Under the pieces are notes generated by a model that searched no databases, was not told where the DNA came from, and worked only from the letters and a program-made list of their open reading frames with translations. Source: Macrophomina tecta (taxonomy: Eukaryota; Ascomycota; Dothideomycetes; Botryosphaeriales; Botryosphaeriaceae). From it: DNA of 64,000 nt. Made by a program: the position numbers and the translations under genes. The stretch lies in assembly GCA_024180945.1 (NCBI GenBank), contig JAKSGN010000007.1, positions 2,790,001 through 2,854,000 on the forward strand. The letters run 5' to 3'. Within the stretch, counting starts at the first letter, position 1, and the number at the start of each line of letters is the position of its first letter. Shown here piece after piece: positions 1 to 11,127 of this stretch.

Positions 1-1423
1 ACGATATCTTTATAGTTCCGTCTGCCTGACTCACCACGTGAGCGAGGTATCTGCGGAAGAAAGACTCCAGATCTCGTTCGATTTTAGTGGAACGTCTTCC
101 GATGCTCGTAGGTACAACTTCTGGTCGAAAGAAAACCTGCAGGCTTCGCTTAAAGTAAAGCTTGTAGGCCTCCTTCAATATTCTTGGAAAAGTAAGAAAT
201 CCAACCCACCACCAGCTACCGATGAAGGCCAGCACTTGGGACGCCGTAAGTAGGCTTGGATCTTTTGGTGAGTCCTCCGAGAAGATTCTGGCCACAAGCT
301 TCGGGTGCTTTTCGGAAGAGCGGAGGACAATGTTGTTGTCAACGCGAGGGGGATCCTGGTAGAAGGGATGGACCGCTGCCAAGGAATACGAGCCCAGCCT
401 TGAGTTAAATGGAGAAACATGGAAATCCTTGGCCCAGACGTTGGTGAATTTTGACATGTGGGACGTTCCACTGTGTTTCCGGTCGTCTTCGTTCGGAACA
501 CCACTATTTTCGCTGCCAGTAGCTTTCAGAAGGTACATCCGCCTCTCGTCGAAAGTGTTATTGACTTCGAGAATCATCATCACAAGTTGATTTTTTTCTG
601 AGTAGATGTACCAGAAAGAAACAGGATTGAACGAGTACCCAAAAAATTTCGGGGCAGTGACAAGGTAAGCATGATGCCACTCGTGGTCAGAAATACCCTT
701 TCACTATTAGCGTGTATAGAGCGGACTTGACTGAGAGCATACCTGAGATCGGAGATATTGCGTCAATTTGCCATTGAGATCCAAGTTTTCGTTGCCGCGG
801 TCAAGGTAGTCCGAGCCCTGAATGTGGAACCACCCTTTTCGGTTCGCGGGCCAAGGCTTTAGGTTATTGTCGACCGAGAGCATAGATCCATAGCGGCCAT
901 GATGTTGTTTAGGTCCGACCGGAACGCCGGCAAGGAGATACGAATAGGCAAAGGAATGCTTTTTCGGAAACATGCGAGCGTGAGTGGTGCGACAGGGGAA
1001 GATGAGAGGCCTACAATGCTTTGTATGTTCCACATCTTCAGCCTGTTTCTGTTGCTCTTCCCTTTGGCTCTTGTAGAATACTCCGGATATTAAGAACGCT
1101 GCCACCAGGAAAGCTGATGAGATCACCGGGAGAACTGAATGCAGATAGGCGGAGAAACTGTCCAAGGAAGCCCATAGTAATGTAGCATTGCTAAGTATTA
1201 GCACAGTAACGAATAAAAGACCATCGAAAATCGCTGTTGTGTCACCAGACAGCACCCTGCCGCAGCAGATGAGCGCCCATGTGGAGTAGCAGGCGGCAAC
1301 GACATTCCATGGGAGACCGAGGAACGCCTGTATACAGCAAACAATCGTGAAAGTTACCACCAATTTGGACAGTGGCAGCCCAGAGCGAGCCGAGCTCGTG
1401 AATCTGACAGCAGCTGAAGACAT
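1..1423 (-). CDS. DUF1365-domain membrane protein (3' truncated by window edge)
   Basis: Two exons are seen: 1423-743 and 697 to beyond base 1, joined in phase 0 across a 45-bp GT-AG intron. The N-terminal ~130 residues contain several hydrophobic stretches (for example LLFVTVLILSNATLLWASL), so it is probably membrane-anchored. The conserved part starts with RTTHARMFPKKHSFAYSYLL and continues after the intron with SDHEWHHAYLVTAPKFFGYS and NPVSFWYIY, which are the DUF1365 family hallmarks. The biochemical role of DUF1365 is unknown; in bacteria the family often lies beside lipid-modifying genes. The start ATG at 1423 precedes the first hydrophobic segment. A GTGAGT near base 25 on the minus strand could be a further donor, and the C-terminus lies outside the window. 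It is divergent from HAS1 with 357 bp between the two starts. The family call is firm. Confidence 0.85.
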
Positions 1424-1780
1424 ACGAGGGAGTTGGGAAGCAAGATCGAGTTGAAGCCGGAGACGTTAGATCTCCGTCGCCGGAAATGTACAGGGATTGC
1501 TGGTCTGAGCTAGTACGCTTCAGGAAAAGTGTGTTGGGGCCTTAGCGCGGCGAAGGCGGTAACAACACGGCAGAATCTGGACCCCAGCCCAACTTTTTCC
1601 TCCAGCTCATTGCGATCACTTTCGACGCGAAAGAATTTGCCGGCGCACATCGCGATTCCTCGAACCACTGCCAACCGGGGTCTCGCGGAGCAGTAATCCA
1701 TTCTTGCCAAGTATCCGATCTCGATCACAGTCCCACTTATTCGAAGCTCCCGCCGCGGCGCACGACAATTCGCCGTAGAT
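1424..1780. other. Divergent intergenic region between DUF1365 gene and HAS1
   Basis: The 357 bp between the two start codons must hold both promoters and 5' UTRs. No gene or specific regulatory motif was recognised. Open frames on the minus strand here (1510-2094) are shadows of the HAS1 N-terminus. Confidence 0.6.
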
Positions 1781-3965
1781 ATGGCCCCGGCTACAGCGAT
1801 CGACTCTAAGAAGCGCAAGCGCAAATCTTCCAGCAAGAACAAGGAAGACACCACCGCCACGACTGTCACCGAAGCCATTCCTGCTCCCAAGCCCGACGAA
1901 GAATCAGCTCGGAAGTCTGGCAAGAGCACGAAGCGCAAACACCACCTCGAGGAGGAAGATGATATTGAGGTCGAGAGTGAGGACGAGACGAAGAACGGAA
2001 ACGAATCGGCAGCAGATAACGATGAGGAGGGTGACGCAGAACTGGACCCGTCAGCTGTGGATGCCCTGAATTCTCGGGTCTCGCTCCCAACCACTGGAGA
2101 CCCCGAGACGTTCGATCAGCTTCAATTGTCGGATAAGACTCAGAAGGCGATCCAGGAAATGGGATTCACGACAATGACCGAAGTCCAGAAGAAGGCCATC
2201 CCGCCGCTCCTTGCTGGGCGCGACGTTCTGGGCGCAGCCAAGACAGGATCTGGCAAGACTCTGGCTTTCCTAATTCCCGTGGTTGAGATGCTGCACAGCC
2301 TTCGCTTCAAGCCTCGTAATGGCACTGGTGCCATCGTCATCAGCCCTACCCGTGAATTGGCCCTGCAAATTTTTGGAGTGGTCAGTCAAAGACGAATATG
2401 TACCATAGGTCTCAAGCTTACATGTTCTCTAGGCCAGGGAGTTGATGGAACACCACACTCAGACTTTCGGAATTGTCATGGGAGGAGCGAACCGCAAGGC
2501 GGAACAAATCAAGCTGGAGAAGGGCGTCAACCTATTGATTGCCACTCCTGGAAGACTTCTCGACCACCTGCAGAACACCCCTGGTTTCGTTTTCAAGAAT
2601 CTGCGTACGCTTGTTCTGGATGAAGCGGATAGAATCCTTGAAGTCGGTTTCGAAGACGAGCTCAAGGCGATTGTCAAGGTACACATATTCCCTGCTCTCT
2701 CGCTACAGTTCGAAGCTTACATGTATAGATTCTCGGCAACCCGGATCAACGCCAGACTGGTAGGTAAACCCCTGTCTCGTTGTTGCTACAAGCTCAACAG
2801 TGTCCTCATATATCTCCCTCATACTTAAGCTGCGAGCTTCAACTGACACCTTTTGCGAATAGCTTTGTTCAGTGCCACGCAAACGACCAAGGTCGAGGAT
2901 CTAGCAAGAATCTCCCTAAAGCCCGGCCCGCTCTTCATCTCTGTGGATCATTACAAGGAGCACTCTACTGCGGATAGCTTGGAACTAGGCTACGTTGTCT
3001 GCGAAAGTGATGTAAGTGGCTGACAGCTGCTCAAGGATGCTTAAACAAACGGCAATCTAACTACACATAGCTGCGATTCCGGTTGCTGTTTACCTTCCTG
3101 AAGAAACATCAGAAGAAGAAGATCATCGTCTTCACTAGTTCCTGCGCTTCTGGTTGGTTGGCATCTTCCTAAAGCTGGTCTGCATGTACTGACAGACAAA
3201 TTAGTCGAATATCTTACCAGCTTGTTGAACTACATTGACCTTCCTGTGCTGGGGTTATCTGGCAAGATGAAACAGCAAAAGCGCACGGCCACTTTCTTCG
3301 AATTTGCGAACAGTCAACATGGCGTACTGATAGCGACTGATGTTGCGGGTAAGTGGGATTCTGCCCTGATACATGCGTTTGCACGTACTAATGTAAATAG
3401 CCCGTGGTCTTGATATTCCCGCTGTGGATTGGGTTATTCAGCTTGATCCTCCCGATGATGCGCGCAGCTTCATTCACCGTGCTGGACGTACCGGCAGAGC
3501 GGGGAAGTCAGGCCGTTGCTTGCTCGTTCTCCAACCATCAGAAGTTGCATTCACTCGCCACTTGCAGGAAGCAAGAGTCCCGATCGTGGAGTTCGAATTC
3601 CCGGAAAAGAAGCTTCTCAACATCCAGAGTCAATTGGAGAAATTGATTGCTAGCAATTATTATCTCAACAAATCTGCCAAGGAAGCATTCAGGCAAGTTG
3701 AATCCAATGACGAACTCTACTGTTTAATGATGTCCATGTTTGCTGACGCGGGAACAGGTCCTACTTGAACGCTTATGCTAGCCATAGTCTCCGCAGCGTC
3801 TATTCCGTCGACAAATTGGACTTGAAGAAGCTTGCCCGCAGTTTTGGATTCACTGCTCCACCTCGAGTGGACATCCAGCTCGGTTCTAGCTTGAAGGATA
3901 AGAAACAGGAGGGAAGAAGGGCATACGGTAGTCAGCCGAGGCAGGCGAAGAGGTTCAAGCGGTAG
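1781..3965 (+). CDS. HAS1: ATP-dependent RNA helicase HAS1 (DDX18 family)
   Basis: Nucleolar DEAD-box helicase for 60S and 40S ribosome biogenesis. Eight exons: 1781-2380, 2433-2678, 2729-2759, 2863-3011, 3071-3152, 3205-3348, 3401-3692, 3758-3965, giving 583 residues. The first ~100 residues are Lys-rich then acidic, typical of nucleolar helicases. Motifs in order: Q-motif region after residue 110, Walker [10 protein letters not shown] (~150), [78 protein letters not shown] and [15 protein letters not shown]. The IFGVAREL and [13 protein letters not shown] context is specific to HAS1 among DEAD-box proteins. The C-terminus is basic (QAKRFKR). The last intron (3693-3757) appears to use a GC donor (AG|GCAAGT...CAG|G), the only junction that keeps the frame AKEAFRSYLNAY. 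Confidence 0.96.
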
Positions 3966-6624
3966 AACATATTTACCAACCGATAATGCCGCATACAGAT
4001 TAGTGGGGCGAGAGAACGGTCTGCTATTGTTAATTGCATGGAAAAACGGAGTTTGGAGTCGTGGGGGTCCTTGACAAACTTTAACCAAGTAGAGGAAGAC
4101 ATGCTGGAGAACATGGAATGACTTGATGTTGGCTGGCAGGAAAATTCCAAAGATAGCACCGCACGCAACCTCCCAAAATACCTCAAGGTCTGCAGGCCAT
4201 GAGGCTTTTCGATAAAGTATGATAACCTGTTCTTACCGCGGACGTGGCACCCTGGCTCTTCCTCGAACTGCCGAGTACAGGGCGACTGCTGCCCTACTCT
4301 TGGTAGCTTCGCGGCCCTCAGCACCATTCGAACCCAATTCTTGTAGCGTCCAATCGAAGAGCACGTCGGCGAGATAGACATATGGGTCCCCAAGATTTCG
4401 AGCCCACCATCTTACGTCACCTTCGCATCTGCAATGACTCGGGCGCAGTGTAAGGCTGTAGTGTCATGTGACTGGGACGTAAATCGACCGCTTAGTTTCA
4501 GAGTGTTGTCAAAGCTTGCTCTGAATTCTGGCCTTTCCGCGCTCGGCAAAAGAGATGCCGGCGGTGTCGTATTGACCTAGATCAAACGTCACACAGAGAG
4601 ATCCACACTCTGATCTTGGACAATAGACTCTTGCGACAATTGTGGATTATCCGAAATGAGACCACAGCCTGAATGCTGGTGTACACATATCTTCTCGCAG
4701 CTGTCGTCTGGACATGAGGCACAACGAGCGCCAGGATATCGCTTCCCCAAGAGCCGCATTGACGTGGATATCTCACGTGCTATGATAATACGTGCGCCGT
4801 ATCAGCATTTCATTTTCGTCGCTAACCGCCGTGCACCATTGGCGCAGTGAGCGTCAGGGAAAGCAGCCAACTTCCGGGGGGCCACTTTTGCAATAAAAGC
4901 GCCTTAATCATCAGAACGATTGGCCAGGGCGCAGCGGGCGGAGCTTCCAAGACGGCGCCTGTGCAGCGCGCCGGGCGTGCGCCAATGGCCAGACGGGTGG
5001 TCAGGCGTCGCACTCACAAAATGACCCCAAGCCAGGCAGTGCTGGGCCAAGTCCGCTGTCGCTGCAAATGGGCGGCACCCTTTCATCTTGGTCGTGCGAG
5101 CTGCGGCACATTCGCGTGCCATGATTTGCGTGGTACGCAAGCAGGACCAGAGAGCTCGGCCGATCAGCAGACACGGCGGCGAAGATGTGGGTGGGCTGGC
5201 TGGCGGGGCCCGACGCAGAGCAGCAGAGATCCTGATGGGGGCCGCAACGGGATCGGTACCTAGGCGTCGTGCAGCGGGTGGAGGATGAAGACCCCGGCAC
5301 AGGAGGGGCGATCGCTGCGGGAGGATCAAGCGCAGCGGAGGGGAGGGGGCCGCGGCGAGGGCCAATGATTCCGCGGTGCAGCACGACAGAGCAGAAAGCT
5401 TGCCGGGGCCTTACAAATTTAGAAGTGGTTGGACAGCTGGGATGATGGTTACAGGGCGTCTTGCAACTGCAGAGCGCAATCGGTGTGGCGACGGCGATGA
5501 CGCACGGATGGGGGCCTTGGCACCCGCGACTCCATGGCGCCCGCTGCGCGCTGCAGGTGGACAGCGGTGCGCGGCGTGCGCGTGGTTGCGCGCTTCTGGT
5601 GGGAGCAGCGTGCGCAACAAGAGGGGGGACAGGACGGCGGCGCACTCGTACTCTTACTCGCCAGCCGGGTTGCGAATTTGAGTATTTGGGTGTGGGGCGG
5701 GCGCTGCACCGTGCCTGGCAGGGAGCGCAAGGCGTGGCTATGCTGCGCACCGGTCGCCGATGGCAATTTCTCGCGCAGGGAAGAGCGCGCCCTGGAAAGC
5801 GCGGGCGCGGCGACGGCGAGACTCCTGTAACGGTCGCGCGGGCAGGCTGCGACGGCGTCGAAAAAGGGTCGCGGGCATCCTCCAAACCCCACAAGAAGAT
5901 CGCTGTGAGAGGCCGCTAGCGCCGCGTGTCGTGAATTAAATTACAATAATACGAAAAGAGCAGCGCGACTTTCGCAAAGCACGCCAGAGCACGCCCCTGA
6001 CCGTCTGGACGCTGGCGCATTCCTCACTCTCGCAGTGTCAGACACGGCCTGCTCAGCCCCAGACCTTCCCGCCCGACGCACCTCAGGAGCGTCCCAGGCC
6101 GCGCAACCTCGCCCACCGGCCCCGTCACTCGTTCACCACCTGTACCAGGAATTTCCTTTGCTCAGTGCTCCTCACTCCTTCTCTTCTTCACCACCCAAGC
6201 GCCGCGAGCGAGCAGCGTCACCTGCGCCAACCACACCTTCCCACGGTCGTTACTCGCGCTAGCGCTCGCTCGAGAGCGTCATACGCCTGCTCTGCCGCCC
6301 TTTCTCCTTCCCGGTTTTGGACGGTCGGCCTTGTCATCGTCGCAGCAACACCTTGCTCCGCGCATTCTACGCAAGCCCACCAACCGCCTTCGTGGCCCAG
6401 CCACCGCTCGCTCATCCCCCGACCACCTCACGGAACAACCCACCTTTCGCTGTCCATCAACAAACACCCCCCCACGCCCGCACGCACTCCCCGGATCGAC
6501 TGCTGCTGGTTTGGCGCGTCCGCTTTGATTGTACTCTGCCGAGTACCTGCTCCAGGAGGCGGCCCACCACCGCCTCTACTCTCTCCCAGAAACCCGCCCA
6601 ACCTCGCAACCCGACTTTCGCAAC
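3966..6624. other. Gene-poor stretch, GC-rich and stop-poor from ~4850 to 5920, then pyrimidine-rich leader
   Basis: No gene could be supported. From about 4850 to 5920 the DNA is very GC-rich, and several overlapping frames on both strands stay open for 100-300 codons. The predicted peptides are Arg/Pro/Ala/Ser-rich with no domain, as expected for stop-poor GC-rich non-coding DNA. From about 6050 to 6620 the plus strand is C/T-rich, as in the 5' leader of a strongly expressed fungal gene, and leads to the start codon at 6625. Confidence 0.5.
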
Positions 6625-8990
6625 ATGCGTCCCTCGCTCTTCACCGGCGCCTTGTCGGCGCTGTCCGCGCTGCTGCCCGCCGCCGCGGCGGAGCGCATGA
6701 TCGAATCCAAGTCGCTCAACCCGTGCATGGCCAACTCCAGCTTCTCGGCAACCCTCTTCAACGTCGTCTTCACCCCGGACAATAGGACTCTGACCTTCAA
6801 CATTGTCGGAGTTTCGGACATCTCTGGAAACGTCACAGCCGACATGGAAGTCTTCGCCTATGGATTCCGCGCCTTGAAGCAGACCTTGGACCCGTGTTCT
6901 AGCGGCGACCTGAAGGGCCTCTGCCCCATGAACACTGGTCAAATCAACATTGAGTCCAACGTCGTGCTCGACGAGGAGGCCATCAAAAACGTGCCCAGTG
7001 AGTATCCTACAATTTCGCCGAGCTCCGGCGCACGATTGCGCGGCCTCGCACAATGCTGACTGACACGCGCAGACATCGCATACACGGTCCCCGATCTTGA
7101 TGGTAAGGTTCAGGTCTACATCAATGACACTGACACTGGCACTCCCCTCGCATGCGTCGAGGCCGAACTATCGAACGGAAAGACGGTTTACCAAAAGGGT
7201 GTCGGATGGGCTACCGCCGTCATTGCCGGCTCTGGTCTCGCAGCTTCTGCTATTACCTCCGGATTGGGTCACTCGAACACCGCCGCTCATGTTGCCTCCA
7301 ATGCTCTGTCGCTTTTCGGTTATTTCCAGGCTCAGGCTTACATTGGCATGACCGCTGTCGAGCTCCCGCCTATTGTCGCATCCTGGACGCAGAACTTCCA
7401 GTGGAGTATGGGAATTATTCACATTGGCTTTGTGCAAGAGTTGGCCACTTGGTACCAGCGTGCGACCGGAGGAACGCCGTCCACTGTGCTTTCTAGCTTG
7501 GCGACAACCTCGGTGGACGTACAAAAGCGATCGCTTGAGGTGGTTAAAAAGTTCGCTAAGCGCGCGCTGACGGCCAGGAGTAACAACGAGGTTACGCAGG
7601 CTGAGACAACCAACGTCGTCACCATCCACGGTATCGAGAGAGTCGGTTTCCGCGCTAATATTGAGCTTACCAATATTTTCCTTACCGGTTACTCTTTCTT
7701 CGTCATTTTCGTTATTCTGGTGGTTCTGGGAGTCGCCATTTTCAAGGGCATCCTCGAGCTTCTGGCCAAAAATGGAAGAATGTCGGGCACCAAGTTCCAG
7801 GAATTCAGGAACGGATGGTTGACGGTTCTGAAGGGTATCCTGTTCCGCATTGTAAGTCGGACCTTGGAGAGTTGTTGTACGAAAAACGAGAGCTAATAAC
7901 AATCAGGTCCTGATTGGTTTCCCGCAAATGGTCGTCCTGTGCTTCTGGGAGCTTACCGTCAAGGATTCGGCTGCAGAAATCGTCCTGGCCATTTTCACCA
8001 TCGTCACCATGGTTTGCATTCTCGGTTGGGCCTCGTCGAAGGTCATTCGCATCGCGCAGAGATCTATCCAGATGCACAAGAACCCGGCCTACATCCTGTA
8101 CTCGGATCCAGTGTCCTTGAACAAGTGGGGCTTCCTCTACGTCCAATTTAAGGCCACGGCGTATTACTTTATTGTTCCTGTCCTGGCCTTCACTTTGGTC
8201 AAGGGAATGTTCATCGCTTTGGGCCAGGGAAGCGGCACGACGCAGGCGATTGCATTGGTCCTTCTGGAGGCTGGTATGCTTATTGCGGTCAGTATTCTGC
8301 GTCCGTACATGGACAAGAAGACGAACGCCTTCAACATTGCGATCTCAGCCATCAACTTCATCAGTTCCATTTTCCTCCTTGTTTTCACAGACATTTTCAA
8401 TCAGCCGGTAAGATTTCAGTCTACAGGATCTCCAGGGTGCGTAATCTGACATATTGCAGGGCCTCGTCACTGGCGTAATGGGTGTGATCTTTTTCGTCTA
8501 CAACGCCGTGTTCGCACTCGTACTGCTTGTCATGGTCCTTGCGTCCTCGTATTTCGCGCTTACCTCTAAGAACCCCGACACCCGCTACCAACCGATGCGC
8601 GATGATAGGGGTTCGTTTATTAAGTCTCAGACTCAGCTCACGACGGAGTTGGATGCTTTGGGAGCCACTGCCCGCGGTGATGGTAAGGGGGGCCCTTATA
8701 AGCGCACGGGCATCGACGACGATGAAGAGTCTTTCTCTTCCGGTTCGGCTACGCAACCAAAGGGCGCTGAAGCGGGTTACTACGGTGCTCCTCGCAGCCC
8801 GGTAGACCCGTCGGTACCGATGTTCCCCGCCAGCGGCGACAACAGGACCGGCCCGCCACCGTCATACTCGTCGCCTCGGAGCAGTAACCACAGCGGAGCC
8901 TATGGCCGCACAGGCACAATGGGCAGCGACAGGTTCAGAGCGCAGAACAACGCCAGCCCGTGGCAGCGAGGTGCAGGCTATGACCATTGA
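6625..8990 (+). CDS. TRP-like / flavin carrier (FLC-family) membrane protein
   Basis: Four exons (6625-6997, 7073-7851, 7907-8407, 8460-8990) encode 727 residues. A signal peptide (MRPSLFTGALSALSALLPAAAA) is followed by an ML-like lumenal domain of ~150 residues with conserved Cys (LNPCMANSSF, LDPCSS, LCPMNTG), then a TRP-like region with about nine transmembrane helices (for example TNIFLTGYSFFVIFVILVVL and VLIGFPQMVVLCFWEL). The tail after ~residue 590 is hydrophilic, Ser/Gly/Pro-rich and probably cytosolic. This order matches yeast Flc1-3 and S. pombe Pkd2/Trp663. Known roles are FAD import into the ER, cell-wall maintenance and calcium flux. Which paralogue it is cannot be decided here. 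The start was chosen because it gives an N-terminal signal peptide; in-frame codons upstream lie in the CT-rich leader. Confidence 0.9.
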
Positions 8991-11127
8991 ACAGAAGATC
9001 AAATCATCGACTCGTACAGTCGGAAGCGGGAAGTACCTGGATAGCAGTCGTCCAGAGTTGGCAATATTGACGACGATGCGATCGATCGGCATGAAACCCG
9101 TCAAACGCGTCCAGATATCTGCTGCAACTACCGGTCCACGCTGACGAGAGTGATGATTGATGACGACAATTAATTGAAGCGTGGAGGTTTCTTTTTACGG
9201 GCTGCTTTCCTGTTTTGTACAAATGCGATATCACCACGCATCTAGGCGGTGTTGTTTTCTTTCCGTTTTCTCTTTTGCTGCGTGCGCCTACTGCCTCAAC
9301 CATTTCCTTGCTTGTCGTTTTTCAAGAAAATACCTGTTCACATTCTCCCTTTTACCACCCCCTGGAACACCCCATCCCAGGCTCCGATTCTCGTTGCTGC
9401 ATGCACATGGGCCTTGCGCATAACTCCTCCTACGACCACACAACTTTTTCTCGACTATCTTCTACCACTCTTGCCCAAATGGGCACTGGCACGAGTTTTC
9501 TTGGGTATTTAGGGAATTCTACCAGCCATCCTTTGCGAGGCGACCAGCTAGGGAGGCTTCTTCTTCACGGGGTTAAACAGGCGCTTTGTATTGGTTTAAA
9601 GGCAGACGGCCAGGCTAAAATTGTCCCAATTACAATAAGAATAATTCAGCGCCACATGCTCATCTACGATGCGCCTACTTCGCAAGCAGTTGCAGTGACG
9701 AGGGTGGTATGATGCTGTTTTTACCATCGGATGCAGCAGAAGAACGAGGGGATGGCGGGGGTGGTGCAGGGCGGTTCCTGCATGCGGCGTCGGCGCCGGC
9801 GAGAGCGAAGGCGCAACGTGGAGAGCTGAGGCACAGTGGGGGTGGGCGTTGCGGCGACGCAGGGCCGGACGGCAGCCATGCCAATCACGAATCAGAGAGG
9901 TATCGGCAGGCGGGAGATAGAGGCCGACGATAGAGCGCGTCAAATGACGGGTTGCCGGATCGGGGAGGGCGCCAAGAAGTCGTGATAGACGTCATGAAGT
10001 CTCGCAAATCTCCGCGACTCGGGGCAGCGCCGCATTTGACAGCTTCTGGACCCACGCATTCCGTTCGACTGACGGCGATGCAACGTGGCGACGCGAACAG
10101 GATGCGGAGAGCCTGATGGAGGAATGAGATGGGAGTGCGACACGTTCGAAAGCGTGCATCAGGCGGCGTGCGGAGGAACAGAGGCCAATGGGGAAACCCA
10201 CGTTGGGCGGGCTCTGGGGCCGCGCGAGACGAGGCGCGGGAGCAAGGGCTGGATGCATCAGCAGCAGAAAAGGCTTTGTGGCCGCACGTGTTTGTTCTGG
10301 GGCGCGTCCGAGCCCGCGCGATCGGATCTCCGTGTTGAGGCATCCTCATTTCTCTTGTCAGTGTAGCGCAGCGAGGGCGGTTGTCCTTGCTGATAGCAGC
10401 GATAGCCGCCTGCCAGCCACGGTTTATCTGCTGACGCCTCGCCCCCAGTGCGTCTGCCCTCAGCACCCTCCCTCCATTTTCTTCACGCTGCCGCCGTGAG
10501 TCGCGTCCCCGGTTTGGCCGGCATCTGACGTAGGAGCCCCGGAACGACGCCGTTGCGCTACTGCATCATCATGGAGCCCTCGACCACTCCTACCGGCATA
10601 TAGCTTAGCTGCTTGCTGTTCCTCCATCTGCGGGAGCCATCACCGATCGCTGCCAGCGCGGCCAGACGCTGCAGAAAAGGTCCGTAATGTCGCTTTATTT
10701 TCCCGACGATTTGGCGTCCGCTGCTGTTGCTACCCCCATGAAATTTTTAAATTTAACTCAGCTAAACTTTTGGCGCAGTGCTACACCCGCATTCCACCGC
10801 CCGGCAGAGGGTTTCTTCCGCGGCCTCGCCCGCTGCATTGCTCCCTCCGCCGGATCCATCCTCGCCTTGGTGTTTCACGGGTCCGGTACCATCGTCTTCT
10901 GCTTCCGGACCACCACCGCCCTCCGCCCACGCCCTTCTGCCGAGCTCACCATGGAACTGGCCCGTTTGTGCTAACGCATAACTTGTGACGTCCTGTGCTC
11001 CGAACTGGTCTTCCTACCTGTGTACTACTACCACCCAGCATCCTACTCGAGCCCGCCATCCGGACGAAGCTCACATCCTATTAAACCTGCTTTCGCCTGC
11101 ACGGAGAGATCTTCGCATCCACAGAAA
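8991..11127. other. Long intergenic region between FLC-family gene and kinase gene
   Basis: It holds the 3' UTR of the FLC-family gene (probably to ~9700, T-rich) and the promoter plus leader of the kinase. Open frames at 9885-10466 (minus) and 10085-10499 (plus) overlap each other, are compositionally biased and show no domain. They are not called as genes. Confidence 0.5.

Noticed and set aside
3932..4393. Minus-strand open frame of 153 codons overlapping the HAS1 3' end
   Set aside because: It overlaps the HAS1 coding end, shows no domain or splice pattern and is most likely antisense chance in the 3' UTR.
5001..5894. Minus-strand open frame of 297 codons
   Set aside because: Arg/Pro/Ala/Ser-rich peptide with other frames open in the same place on both strands; typical of stop-poor GC-rich DNA.
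9885..10466. Minus-strand open frame of 193 codons between the FLC-family and kinase genes
   Set aside because: No domain, biased composition, overlapped by plus-strand frames of similar length.
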